Shown: positions 11,307 to 20,542 of the stretch, piece by piece
How the letters are laid out: the number at the start of each line of letters is the position of its first letter
Position numbering within the stretch: position 1 is the first letter of the stretch
Source: Thermogymnomonas acidicola JCM 13583
Lineage (GTDB): Archaea > Thermoplasmatota > Thermoplasmata > Thermoplasmatales > Thermoplasmataceae
Direction of reading: 5' to 3'
Assembly (NCBI RefSeq): GCF_001316105.1
Contig: NZ_BBCP01000005.1
Span: forward strand, 1-64,000
DNA length: 64,000 nt
Translations under genes and position numbers: made by a program
Notes under the pieces: generated by a model
Database searches by the model: none
Told to the model about the DNA's origin: nothing
Seen by the model: only the letters and a program-made list of their open reading frames with translations

Positions 11307-12395
11307 ACCTCTCCCTGCTTAGCTTCGATAAGTTCTCTATCAGTGTCCTTGTCCTCCTGTCCCCCGCGGTCAAGCGAACCGACCGCTTCCCTGAAGAACT
11401 CTATGGCCCTGTCGTAGTCCCTGACGTTGACAGGCTTCGGGACGCCGTCCTTGCCGCCCACCGCGAAGGAGAACTTCACGGGGGGGTCGCGGGTTGATGC
11501 CTTCTCTCCCGTTATGACCTCTGCCATGTAAGAGATGGCGCGCAGCGTGCTCTTTCCAAGGCCAGGCATGTCCACCAGCTGCTCGAAACCCGTCACGTCG
11601 TACTCGTACAGCTGCCGCAGCCTCTTCCAGTCCACCCTTATGTCCAGGTTCAGCACCGGCTTACCGGTACTGTCCAGCGTCCTCTGGCCACCTATTGCGA
11701 ACATTGACATGAGGCTCTCTGGCCTCTCCCTTAGGACCTCGACCATTGCCCTCCTGTTCCCCCCCCTGCTTGATGATGCCGTGAGGTCAAGGACGCTGTC
11801 CTGCGGGACAGGGGCGGATATGCCCTCCCTGTTGTCGTCCAGCATGGTGCCCATTGTGCCGCTGTACCAGTGGTACCTCCTGGCCATCCTCTTACCCTCG
11901 TTCATCCCCCCCTGCTGCACCACCGAGAAAGTGCCGGAGCCAACCACAAGGAACTGCATGTAGAGGTCGTAAGAGTCCTGGAGGAAGGCGTCGTCTATCC
12001 TGGCAACCCTCTTCGCCAGCCTCATTGTCGTGTCTGCGTCACCTATGAGGCCAGCGCTTTCCGCGGCCTCGACCTCCTCCCTTGTCGCTGACATGTGCCT
12101 CCCCCCCTTGCCACCTGCCACAGCGATCTCCCTGGGTGCCTGGAGTAATATTCCTTGATGGCCGAGAGCGTTGCGGTGGTCGTGCCGCTTGAGTTCCAGT
12201 CAAAGCCTATTACCAGCGACAGGGCATGGAACCAGAAGGGGGGGTCAGAGAAACGCCTCACGAGCTCCTTCGCGCCGTAGACCTGCACTATGGTGTCGCA
12301 GAGCAGGCCGCCCAGTTCGACCATCCTCCTGTACAGGTATTCCGGCGGGTGGCCGTAGTGGAGGGGGGGAGGAGCGAGAAGCCTGTCCTATTCAC
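11303..12395 (-). CDS. DUF763 family protein, frame broken
   Basis: Belongs to DUF763, a conserved archaeal/bacterial family of unknown function. Key blocks: a start resembling NRTGFSLLPLHYG, MVELGGLLCDTIVQVYGAKE, FSDPFWFHALSLVIGFDWNSSG (read FSDPPFWF here), VAGGKGGRHMSATREEV, DSYDLYMQFLVVG, RRYHWYSG and LVDMPGLGKSTLRAISYMAE, the last resembling a helix-hairpin-helix segment. About 360 codons. The GTG at 12395 is chosen because NRTG follows at once; no ATG is in frame. Breaks occur near 12370 and 12110. DNA or nucleic-acid binding has been suspected for the family, but nothing here proves it. Confidence 0.72.
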
Positions 12396-12484
12396 GCCAT
12401 GCCAGTGCTGAAATGCATATAAGGCATTCCCATCGCTGCGCAGCCACAAAAATTTTAAGATCGGGGGGGAGGCCATCACACCCT

Positions 12485-12787
12485 ATGGCGGAGTTCAAGT
12501 GCTACGTCTGCGGAAAGAAGGTGCTGACCGGCGAGAAGTTCACCTTCACCAAGAGCGGGTCCGTGCACTACGACTGCTTCATATCCGAGAGGAGAAAGCA
12601 GGTGAGCGATGACAAGCAGGAGCAGCTCAGGGCCCTCTCGATCATACTCGACATAGAGCTTCAGCACCTCCTGAACGTGCTGTCAATAAAGGTGGACGAT
12701 GAGAAGGCGCAGGAGATCGTCAAGAAGAAGTACAAGGATATAGAGGCCGCTGCGGGTGACACGACCAGGCAGATAAGTGCCCTCTGA
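12485..12787 (+). CDS. DUF2175 zinc-ribbon-like protein
   Basis: Intact 100-residue protein starting MAEFKCYVCGKKVLTGEKFTF. A CxxC pair (CYVC) and a later VHYDCF suggest a small zinc site, and the rest is helical and charged. This matches the archaeal DUF2175 family, whose function is unknown. A TATA-like AAAAATTTTAAG (12448-12459) lies about 26 bases before the ATG, with no ribosome binding site, so the transcript is probably nearly leaderless. It converges on the S27ae gene with stop codons directly abutting. Confidence 0.7.
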   Translation: MAEFKCYVCGKKVLTGEKFTFTKSGSVHYDCFISERRKQVSDDKQEQLRALSIILDIELQHLLNVLSIKVDDEKAQEIVKKKYKDIEAAAGDTTRQISAL

Positions 12788-12982
12788 TCACCTGCCGCCT
12801 TTCTTTTCCTCTTTTCCGGTCTGCTTCTTCTTAAACTCGGTGTACCCGCACCGCCCGCACGATAGCCTGTCCTCGTGCTCCGCGAGGAACACGCCGGGGG
12901 GGCCACACCTGGGGGGGCAGTACCTCCTCTCCCTGACTACCTTTTCCCCCCCCTCAAGCTTGTACAGTTCCCTCTTCTGCAT
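12788..12982 (-). CDS. rps27ae: 30S ribosomal protein S27ae
   Basis: Small zinc-ribbon ribosomal protein of the 30S subunit. [20 protein letters not shown] leads into the zinc site, and ends [14 protein letters not shown]. The open frame is intact, but the first zinc half-site reads [15 protein letters not shown], whereas the family has [13 protein letters not shown]. Each extra Pro comes from a seven-base C run on the coding strand, and the first one changes CxxC to CxxxC. One extra Gly also sits in LEGGEKVV. This is the clearest test case for the homopolymer problem. It follows S24e by two bases in the same operon. Confidence 0.95.
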   Translation of the reverse strand: MQKRELYKLEGGEKVVRERRYCPPRCGPPGVFLAEHEDRLSCGRCGYTEFKKKQTGKEEKKGGR

Positions 12983-12984
12983 CC

Positions 12985-13284
12985 TCAGCTCGCCTCTTTC
13001 TGCTTCAGCCCGTTCCTTATCAGTTCGTAGTCAGGCTCGTACAGCATCGCGCTCTCCCTGTCCCTGTAGACCTTGGCGTAGCCGGTGATCGCGTGCTGCC
13101 CTGCCTCCTGCAGGTTCCTGTCCACTATGACCAGGCTGCTGTCCACTCCCAGGTTCCTGGCCAGCAGCTGCCTGACCTCGTCCCTCTTCGGTGTGGGTTC
13201 CCTGCCGAAGAGGACCCTGTAGCGCACTTCCTTCCTCTTCAGTAATACGTTGTCCCTTGTCTCCAATACCTTGAGCTCAGCCAT
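12985..13284 (-). CDS. rps24e: 30S ribosomal protein S24e
   Basis: Intact 99-residue ribosomal protein. [37 protein letters not shown] and [19 protein letters not shown] are characteristic of archaeal S24e. It has no long G or C run and no break, in keeping with the idea that breaks track homopolymers. The start overlaps the end of the dephospho-CoA kinase by 8 bases, the usual archaeal order rpoE-spt4-DPCK-S24e-S27ae. Confidence 0.97.
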   Translation of the reverse strand: MAELKVLETRDNVLLKRKEVRYRVLFGREPTPKRDEVRQLLARNLGVDSSLVIVDRNLQEAGQHAITGYAKVYRDRESAMLYEPDYELIRNGLKQKEAS

Positions 13285-13780
13285 TGACCATCATCTCCAG
13301 CATCCTCGTAACTCTATCCTTCTCCTCAGGCGTGACCCTTATGCATGCCATGCCAACGTCCGGGACGCCGTAAGCCACCACCGTATTGAGAGGTGCGTAA
13401 AAAATTATCGGGATCACCGCCAGGTCCTCCTCTCCCTCCACCTCGATCCTCTTTGGCCTGCCGGTGAGGAAGGCATCCCTTATCTCGATCATGAGGTCGT
13501 GGGATATGGTGCCCGCCTCGTTGATCACGCGGACTGAGCCTTCGATGTGCTTGAATGAGGCCTCGCCCCCCCTCTTCGTCTTGAGATCCACGACCTCAAC
13601 GAAGGGCCTTATGCCTGCCCCCCCCTGAGCCTCTCGGTCGTCACGTCCCCCCCACAGACGCCACCATGGCCTCGGACCTCAGGTCTTCTGGGGGGGTGCA
13701 GATCCTGTGCTCGAACCTCGATACCCTTTCCCTGACACCGGGGGGGGCAGGACGAGCCTACTGCCTGACCTTAATTGCAT
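13277..13780 (-). CDS. GTP-dependent dephospho-CoA kinase, frame broken
   Basis: Archaeal enzyme (PF04019, formerly DUF359) that phosphorylates dephospho-CoA with GTP in the last step of CoA synthesis. The conserved core is intact: KTKRGGEASFKHIEG, VEGEEDLAVIPIIFYAPL and VVAYGVPDVGMACIRV. The N-terminal third is in other frames. From the ATG at 13780 it reads MQLRSGSRLVLPP, then after a C8 run VRERVSRFEHRI, EDLRSEAMVASV and GGDVTTERLRG. About 167 codons, normal for the family. It overlaps the spt4 end by 23 bases and the S24e start by 8. Confidence 0.85.
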
Positions 13781-13955
13781 ACCTGCCCTTCTCCCTGTAC
13801 CCTCCTGCCTCCGCTATGACGGAGTGCTCCGGGTCCTCGATGATCACGAAACCGGCCCACTCGTTTGTAGTCTTCTCCTCGGGGTGCACCGAGCACACCT
13901 CGTCAGTGGTGAGCCTCTTACACTTCCTGCATGCCCTGTACTCTGCCTTTGCCAT
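13758..13955 (-). CDS. spt4: Transcription elongation factor Spt4 (RNAP subunit E'')
   Basis: Intact 65-residue zinc protein that pairs with Spt5/NusG to keep RNA polymerase processive. ACRKCKRL and the downstream EVCSVHPEE region supply the zinc ligands, followed by NEWAGFVIIEDPEHS and the C-terminal YREKGRYAIKV, all typical of archaeal Spt4. Six bases separate it from rpoE, the standard gene pair. Confidence 0.94.
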   Translation of the reverse strand: MAKAEYRACRKCKRLTTDEVCSVHPEEKTTNEWAGFVIIEDPEHSVIAEAGGYREKGRYAIKVRQ

Positions 13956-13961
13956 GGCACA

Positions 13962-14546
13962 TCACGCCTGTACCTTCTTCTCCGCAAGCCACTGGATCTT
14001 GCCTAGGCCCATCTGCTTCATGGTGAGGCCTATCCTGCTGTCGGCGATGGATGAGGAGCTCAGGTTTATGTGCACTATCTTCACCCTGACCTTGTCACCC
14101 ACCTTCAGGTCCTTCTTGGTGTCCTTGCCTATGAACCTCTGGTTGCCCAGGTCTATGTCGATCCTGTCGTCCATGATCTGGCCTATGTGGAGCAGGCCCT
14201 CGAAGGGCCCGATCTTTATGAACGCGCCGAACTTCTGCACCGACACCACTGTGCCCTCGACGATCTCCTGCATTTCCGGATAGAATGCGATTGCCCTGTA
14301 CCTTACCCTCTGGTAGACGCCACCGTCACCATGGACTATGGTGCCGTCACCCTCTGCGCTCACATCGGTCAGCGTGACAATGTAGCACTTGCCAAGGTTC
14401 CTGCCGGTCTTCTCATCGTTAACGTCAACAAGCTGGCCCTCCAGCTTCTCCCTGGCCACCCTCTCCACCACTTCATCGTAGTCCTCACCCAGGAGCTGGG
14501 GGGGCGGTATCCTGACAACTTCCTCATCATCAATCTCAACGTACAT
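13962..14546 (-). CDS. rpoE: DNA-directed RNA polymerase subunit E' (Rpo7)
   Basis: Stalk subunit of archaeal RNA polymerase. MYVEIDDEEVVRIPPP begins the N-terminal domain, and EIVEGTVVSVQKFGAFIKIG is the S1/OB domain, followed by GLLHIGQIMDDRIDID and VRVKIVHINLS. Length 194 residues, normal. One extra Pro occurs in RIPPPQLLGED (C7 run). The frame stays open upstream to 14645 with a plausible-looking 33-residue extension, but homologues start at MYVE and a TATA-like AAAAAGTTAAG (reverse strand, about 14613-14623) fits a short leader instead. First gene of the cluster running to S27ae. Confidence 0.94.
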   Translation of the reverse strand: MYVEIDDEEVVRIPPPQLLGEDYDEVVERVAREKLEGQLVDVNDEKTGRNLGKCYIVTLTDVSAEGDGTIVHGDGGVYQRVRYRAIAFYPEMQEIVEGTVVSVQKFGAFIKIGPFEGLLHIGQIMDDRIDIDLGNQRFIGKDTKKDLKVGDKVRVKIVHINLSSSSIADSRIGLTMKQMGLGKIQWLAEKKVQA

Positions 14547-14676
14547 GTGTGAATCTTCAACCTCCCTGAGAACGTCCAGAGCGTACAGCTCCACAGGTAA
14601 TCGCTCATGAAAACTTAACTTTTTGCCTCTCCCTCTGAAGTGCATGCATTATATCGGTACCGGCCATATACTCACC

Positions 14677-15836
14677 ATGCTGTCAGAAGAGCTGGAGATG
14701 CTCAGGTCAAACGTCAGGGAGTTCGTCTCAAGGCATGTGGAGCCCATCGCCAGGGAGGTTGATGAGAGGGACGAGTTCCCCCAGGGAACTCTTCAGGGAG
14801 ATGGGGAAGCAGGGATACCTTGGCATCACCGTGCCGGAGAGGTACGGTGGCTCTGGCCTGGGCTACACGGCACAGTCTGTGGTGCAGGAGGAACTCGGTT
14901 ATTCCTCCGCATCGATAGCGCTCTCCTACGGTGCACACAGCAACCTGTGCCTTGATAACCTCTACAGGAACGGGAACGAGCACATAAGGGAGGAGTTTGT
15001 GCCCAGACTGTGCTCTGGCGAATGGATAGGTTCGCTCTGCCTCACTGAGCCGGGTTCCGGCTCCGATGCGCTTGCCATGAGGACAAGCGTCACAGAGGAC
15101 AGGGGCGAGTTCGTCCTAAACGGGAGTAAGACGCTGATCACCAACGCGCCGTACGCGGACCTCATGCTTGTCTACGCCAGGGACGGGGACGGGTACTCCG
15201 CATTCGCTGTGAGGGCAACGGACAGGGGAGTTTCGAAGGGCTCGAAGTTCTCCAAGATGGGCATGCGCGGATCGCCCACAGGGGGGGAGCTGCACTTCCA
15301 GGACGTCAGGCTTGGCCCAGAGAGGCTCGTGGGCCAGAGGGGGGGAAGGCCAGGGACGTGATACTGAGCGGCCTGAACATGGAGAGGGTGATCCTGGCCT
15401 ACCTGTTCCTGGGCCTCGGGAGGAGGGCCTTCGACATGGCCATGGCGTACAGCGTGCAGAGGAAGCAGGGTGGCAGGGAGATAAACGAGTTCGAACTGGT
15501 CGAGCAGAAGTTAGCGAACATGTACACTTACCTTAGGACGAGCAGGCTCCTGTGCGACGACGCGCTGGGGGGGCTGTGAGCAGGGACCCGATGGACGGCG
15601 TCGCGGCATCATCCGCCATATACTGGACAGCCGAATCGGCGGAGTACTGTGCCAGGGAGGCTGTGCAGGTGATGGGTGGCTACGGCTACATCAGGGATTC
15701 CGGGGCGGAGAGGCTCCTGAGGGACGCTGTCCTGGGGGGGCAGATAGGAGCGGGCACCAGGGAGATAAGGGAGCACGTGATCGCCAGGGGGGGCCTGGTT
15801 AAAAGGTATAAGAGAGAGGGCTCAATACGGATATGA
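14677..15836 (+). CDS. Acyl-CoA dehydrogenase, frame broken
   Basis: FAD enzyme introducing the alpha-beta double bond into acyl-CoA, the first oxidation of beta-oxidation. About 385 codons. Motifs: MGKQGYLGITVPERYGGSG, SLCLTEPGSGSDALAMRT (signature 1), FVLNGSKTLITNAPYAD, KMGMRGSPTGGELHFQDVR, and QVMGGYGYIRDSGAERLLRD (signature 2), then IGAGTREIREHVIAR. Extra Gly residues appear in SPTGGELHF and VLGGQIGAGT. Breaks are near 14780, 15345 and 15580. The ATG is 131 bases from the divergent rpoE start. The stop overlaps the NMD3 start. Confidence 0.92.
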
Positions 15837-16843
15837 TGCTGTGCGTGAACTGCGGTGCCAGGGAAGCGGAAGGGGGGGGCCACTGTGCAGGCAGTGCACC
15901 GCAGCCCTCCTGGTCGTGAGGGAGGGGGGGAAGAAGCAGAGGATAGAGGTGTGCCCCCCCAAGTGCAGCTCCATCCACGTGGGCGGGAAGTGGTACAGCG
16001 CGGACAGCACCGCTCCGCTGGCCAGGCTCCTGGCATCGTCCTTCCACTTTGAAAACGCGTCGCATGTCAGGGTAGATGAGGCCAGCCTTGACCTGGGATC
16101 ATCCACCATAAGGGGCAGGGCAACGGCCACAGTGAAGGGTGTCGATGTTTCACTGGACCTTGAGAGGGAGGTGTTCGTTGCCAGGGTCTCCTGCCGGTGT
16201 GCAACAGGGTCACTGGCTCCTACTATGAGAGCATACTCCAGATCAGGACGTATTCCGGGTCGAACAGGAAGCTTCTGGAGGAGGCACTCTCGGTGGTGGA
16301 GGAAACGGTCTCAGCGCGCTCAAGCGACCCCCTCGTCATTCATATCGAAGGTCGAGTGGCTGCCGGAGGGTGTCGACATATACATGGGCAGGAAGAACGA
16401 TGGGCAGAGGGCCGCGGCAGCGCTGAGGTCGAGGTACGTGAGCACGGTCAGGGTCAGCAAGAGGCTCGCCGGCTACCGGGAGGGCAGGGAGTTCCACAGG
16501 TTCACATACAGCGTCAGGATCCTGGACCTGTCAAGGGGGGGACAGCCATTAACATGGGCGGGAAACACTACCTCTCTCGTCCATCTCCGGCTCTGCAGTC
16601 CACCTGGTGAACACCGGCGACTGGAGGGAGGAACAGGTTGCGCCGCAGGAGTTCTTCACAAGGCAGTGGGAGCAGAGCAGCGTGCAGCCGGAGAGGAGGC
16701 GCGGCCTCGTCCTGGCCAGGAGGCAGGGTGAGACAGACCTCATGGATATGTCCACGTACAGGGTCGTGACGGCCAGGGGGGGAGAGGCCCAGAGCGATGA
16801 GGTGGAATACATAGTCTTCAGGGAGCAGGCGTACATAATCTGA
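15833..16843 (+). CDS. nmd3: NMD3 family ribosome-associated zinc protein, frame broken
   Basis: Archaeal homologue of the 60S export adaptor NMD3, probably acting in large-subunit maturation. The N-terminus MLCVNCGAREAEGG is followed in another frame by LCRQCTAALLVV, then VCPPKCSSIHVGGKWY and SCRVCNRVTGSYYESILQIR: the multiple CxxC zinc pairs of the family. VCPPKC should be VCPKC; the extra Pro is from a seven-base C run. The middle and C-terminal parts are EWLPEGVDIYMGRKNDG and VRVSKRLAGYREGREF. Breaks near 15880, 16198, 16340 and 16540. The start may be ATG 15833 or ATG 15836. Confidence 0.88.
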
Positions 16844-16890
16844 GGACACAACACTTAATCTATGCATTTGACCTAACGGTGCGGGTTGTC

Positions 16891-18154
16891 ATGCAGATCA
16901 GGTCAGAGTGGGACACGCTGAGGGAGGTCATGGTGCACAGGCCGGAGGTGGAGATCGAGTACGCCATGCTCGCACCGAGGCCCTTCCTCTTCGAGAGGGT
17001 GTTCAACACAAGGATAGCGCTGGAGGAGCACCATAGGCTTGAGGATACCCTGAAATCACTGGGCGTCAGGTGCCTTGTCCTGAAGGACACGGTTGTCGAG
17101 ACTGCGGATAGGGACAGGGCTTTCAGGGAGAAGCTGGAGAGGAGGATACTTGACAGCGTGCGCTTCTTCGGCTCCGTGCAGTCCGTGGAGGCGGCAAAGA
17201 GGGAGCTGGAGAGGAACGTGCACGAGATGGACTCGTCAACGCTCTTCAGGATCCTGACCCTGGAGCCCTCCATTGACCTGAAGAAGGACAATGGCTCCGT
17301 GGTGGAGTATCCCACAGTCTATTCCAACCTGCCACTTGCGAACCTCTACTTCATGAGGGACCAGCAGGCCGTTTCGCAGGCAGGCATAATCTTCGGCAAC
17401 ATGAGGAAGAGGCAGAGGGCCAAGGAGGCAGACATAACGGAGTTCGTCTTCAGGGAGGCCCTGGGCCTCAGGAACACCTTCAGGGTGGGCGGTGAGGGCA
17501 CGTTCGAGGGAGGCGACTTCATGCCTGCAGGCGACTTCGCGCTCATAGGTACAGGGCCAAGGACGAACCTGCAGGGCGCAATGCAGGCAATGTCCTCCGG
17601 CCTCATGGACTTCGATGAGGTGGCCGTGGTGGACAACCCGGTCTACGACTTCATGGACAGGGAGAGAGACCAGATGGCCAACATGCACCTGGATACATTC
17701 TTCAACATAGCTGGAAAGGGCCTTGCCGTTGCTTCGGTGGAGCTCATGAAGAAGGCCAGGGTCTCGGTATACTCGAAGTCCCAGAGGGGGGGCAGGTACG
17801 AGAGGATGGCCGATACCACTCTGTATAACTACATCAGGCAGAACGGCTACGACATCCTGGACCTGAGCGTGGGCGAGCAGCTGTGCTACGCCTCCAACTT
17901 CCTCACGGTCTCGGACAGGAAGATAGTGGCCGTGGACACGCAGGGGGGTGGCCAGGAAGCTGATGGGTGCGGGCGTGCTTGGTGACCAGGTGCTTTCAAT
18001 CCTGAGGAAGGAGCTGGACGGGCGCAGGATGTTCCCGGACAGCCAGGCGGTGAGGGACTTTGGCATCGATGTCGTGAAGCTCGACCTCAGCGAGCTCACT
18101 GGCGGGTACGGAGGGGGGGCGCACTGCATGACCGCGGCACTGGCCAGGTCGTAG
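16891..18154 (+). CDS. arcA: Arginine deiminase, frame broken near the end
   Basis: Hydrolyses arginine to citrulline and ammonia; about 420 codons. Guanidino-group-modifying enzyme motifs are all visible: NLYFMRDQQA, GGEGTFEGGDFMPAGD, ANMHLDTFFN (catalytic His-Asp region) and, after the break, GGYGGGAHCMTAALAR with the nucleophilic Cys. The frame breaks only at 17942, a G6 run where five bases give DTQGVARKLMGAG. The ATG at 16891 was chosen over GTG 16879 because MQIRSEWDTLREVMVHRP matches family N-termini. A TATA-like ACTTAATCTATG lies about 30 bases upstream. No ornithine transcarbamylase or carbamate kinase is nearby. Confidence 0.92.
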
Positions 18155-18223
18155 GATCGAAAGGTTTAATTGTCGCTCAAAATTACGAAATATTCAAAAT
18201 TCCACGCTTCACAGAGGGATTGG

Positions 18224-18875
18224 ATGGCAAAGGAAAAGGTTCAGAAGAAGGCAAGGGACAAGTGGCGGGAGAAGGTATGGTTCACGATAATGGCGCCTGA
18301 CTTCCTGGGCGGGAAGGAGATAGCCATGAGCCCGGCCGAGGACGGGGAGGCCATGGTGTCCAGGAAGGTGGAGGTACCGATATCAGACCTTACGGGCAAC
18401 TTCAAGAGGGCCAACGCAAAGGCCATCTTCCAGGTCACGGGCTGCCAGGGCTCCAAGTGCTCCACACAGTTCATAGGGCACTACCTCAGCGACGATTACA
18501 TAAGGAGGATGGTCAGGAGGAGGAAGGAGAGGATAGATATAATTAGGGACTACACGACCTCCGACGGGTCTGTTGTGACGTTCAAGGTCGTGATCGTGAC
18601 TGACGGCAAGTTAACGAACACCAAGAGGCTCCAGATAAGGCACACCGTTGACGGGATGCTCGAGTCAAAGATCAGGGGGCATGGGCTTCCAGGACACCGT
18701 GCGCTACATAATAGGCGAGGACATATACAACGACATCATAGAGAGCACCAAGGACATATACCCCCCCATAAAGAAGGTGGAGCTCAGGAAGACAGAGGTG
18801 AAGGGCCAGTCCGTGCAACCGGCACAGGGCGAGCAGCAGCAGGAAGTGGAGACCGAGGCCCCTGCAGGTAGCTGA
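18224..18875 (+). CDS. rps3ae: 30S ribosomal protein S3Ae (S1e), one frame break
   Basis: Archaeal/eukaryotic small-subunit protein. MAKEKVQKKARDKWREKVWF is the usual start, so the in-frame ATG-like codons upstream to 18170 are not used. KRLQIRHTVDGMLESKIRG ends the first frame at 18675, where GGGGG should be GGGG; the second frame continues MGFQDTVRYIIGEDIYNDII and SVQPAQGEQQQEVE. YPPIKKVELRKTEV carries one extra Pro from a C7 run. About 216 codons. It follows arginine deiminase by some 70 bases. Confidence 0.95.
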
Positions 18876-18906
18876 GAGAACAGGCAGGGAACCGGACCTC
18901 TCCCAT

Positions 18907-18941
18907 ATGGCCTCAGGGGGGGAGAGGCCATGGCACTTTTT
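18907..18941 (+). terminator. Hairpin followed by T-run after S3Ae
   Basis: Eight-base perfect inverted repeat ATGGCCTC / GAGGCCAT (18907-18914 and 18924-18931) with the nine-base loop AGGGGGGGA, then GGCAC and five T residues (18937-18941). It lies 32 bases after the S3Ae stop, where transcription should end. Archaeal termination relies mostly on T-runs, so the stem may be incidental or may stabilise the transcript end. Confidence 0.45.
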
Positions 18942-19022
18942 CAAGCGTAGAGTTAATTTTTCATCGCCAGGCCTTTTCAAGTCCCGATACTGATAAGAGG
19001 AGTGAGGGGGGGATCGCTGGCC

Positions 19023-20183
19023 ATGGGACCCACGGTGGCCGGATACGGCCAGTTCATAGAGAGGAAGAGCAGCCTTTCCTCGATGGAGATATTCGCCAGG
19101 GCCTCATCGGAGGCCATGGGCATGGCGGGCCTGTCCCCCGGGTGACATAGACGGGTTCCTCTTCGCCACAACGCCCGGGTGCGTGGAGCCTCCGGAGAGG
19201 ATGATGCTAGCGGACCAGGTCGCCGGATACCTCGGCCTGCATGGCCTGGGCTACATGGAGCACCTGGACATAGGTGGCGCGTCATTCAACGCCATGGTTT
19301 TCAGGGCAGCGAGGGCTGTGGATGCGGGCCTCGCCAGGAACGTCCTGGTGCTCGGCGGCGGCAAGGGCAGCATGAGGAAGGAGGCGGCACTGGCCGGCCA
19401 CAGCTACGAGAGGTATTACACCCCCCCAGCGGCCAGGGCAAGGGAATACCTGCCGCTCAGCGACTACGCAATCCTTACCTCACACTATAACACTGTGAAT
19501 GGAGGTGAGGACAGGGGGGGCAGGGCCATGATAGCGGTGAGGGAGAGGGAGAACGCGAACCTGAACGGTGGGGGGGCCTTCTTCAGGGGGGGCCCACTGG
19601 ATGCTGATGATATCCTCGAGTCCCCCGTTGTCTCTGACCCACTGCACCTCCTGGAGTGTGCCTCGCCCTCCGACGCGCCTCAGCCTTCATAGTGTCCTCC
19701 TCGGCCGGGTCTGACTGTTCCGTCTCGATCCTCTCCTATTCAGAGGCGCATGACCCCAGGCCGCTCTTCGAGAGGCCCGAAATGCTGAAGACGCCGGCAC
19801 ACAGGAGCATACCTTCGGCCATGTCCGCTGCCGGCGTGTCCGCAGGGAAGGTCGACCTCGTGATGCTCTACGACGCCTTCACGACCATGGTCATGCTGGA
19901 GGTGGAAGCGGCCGGGCTGGCGGAGAGGGGAAAGGGGTGGAAGTACGCGGAGGAGAACAGCTTCGGGCCGGAGTCGAGCACGCCTATCAACACTAACGGT
20001 GGCACGCTGAACACCACACAGCCAGCTTTCATGAGCGGGGGGGGCGTGATACTGCACGAGGCCCTCGAGCAGCTCTGTGGCAGGGCGGGCAGGAGGCAGG
20101 TGAAGGGCGCCCAGAGGGCCATGGTGAACGCCATAGGCGGCATCATGAACCACTCCACCACCATAGTGCTGGGGGGGGTGTGA
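19023..20183 (+). CDS. Thiolase-family protein (acetyl-CoA acetyltransferase-like), frame broken
   Basis: Thiolase-fold enzyme of about 385 codons. GPTVAGYGQFIERKSSLSS starts it, then SPGDIDGFLFATTPGC across the break at 19140, HLDIGGASFNAMVFRAARAV, NVLVLGGGKGSMRKEA, VDLVMLYDAFTTMVMLEVE, SSTPINTNGGTLNTTQPAFM and MVNAIGGIMNHSTTIVLG. This is the non-decarboxylating thiolase/SCPx-like group that in archaea works with a DUF35 protein, which is the next gene. Breaks at 19140 and 19675. The likely reaction is acyl-CoA cleavage or acetoacetyl-CoA formation. A purine-rich GAGGAGTGAG sits just before the ATG. Confidence 0.85.
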
Positions 20184-20186
20184 GCC

Positions 20187-20542
20187 GTGCTGCTGGAGAT
20201 CGAGGAGAAGTATATGGAGCGGAGCGCTCTGGCCTCCTGCCCTACTGCGTGTGCAACATGTGCGGCCACAGGTTCTTCCTGCCTAGGGCCCACTGCCCAG
20301 CCTGCCTCTCCAGCGACGTATCGGTCACTGCGTCTGATGTCACAGGTAAGCTGGTTGCGTTCACGGTCATAAGGAGGGTCTTCAGCGAGCCAGTTGCGGT
20401 CGGCATTGCTGACTTCGGTGGCCTCCTGGTGCACGGTAACATGACGACCGCGGAAGGCCTGGCCGTGGGCATGGAGGTCAGGGTCGCCGGCGCATCCACG
20501 TCAGGGTCGCCTCTCCTGGCCCCTGCAGGGCGCACTACGTGA
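20187..20542 (+). CDS. DUF35 OB-fold protein, thiolase partner, frame broken
   Basis: Small zinc-ribbon plus OB-fold protein of about 118 residues. The rubredoxin-like zinc site is CNMCGHRFFLPRAHCPACLS, and the OB part starts GKLVAFTVIRRVF. DUF35 proteins form complexes with archaeal thiolases and HMG-CoA synthase and channel the acyl intermediate. Here the gene follows the thiolase after three bases. The GTG at 20187 gives LLEIEEKYMERS before one break around 20225. The stop overlaps the convergent short-chain dehydrogenase stop by eight bases. Confidence 0.82.
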
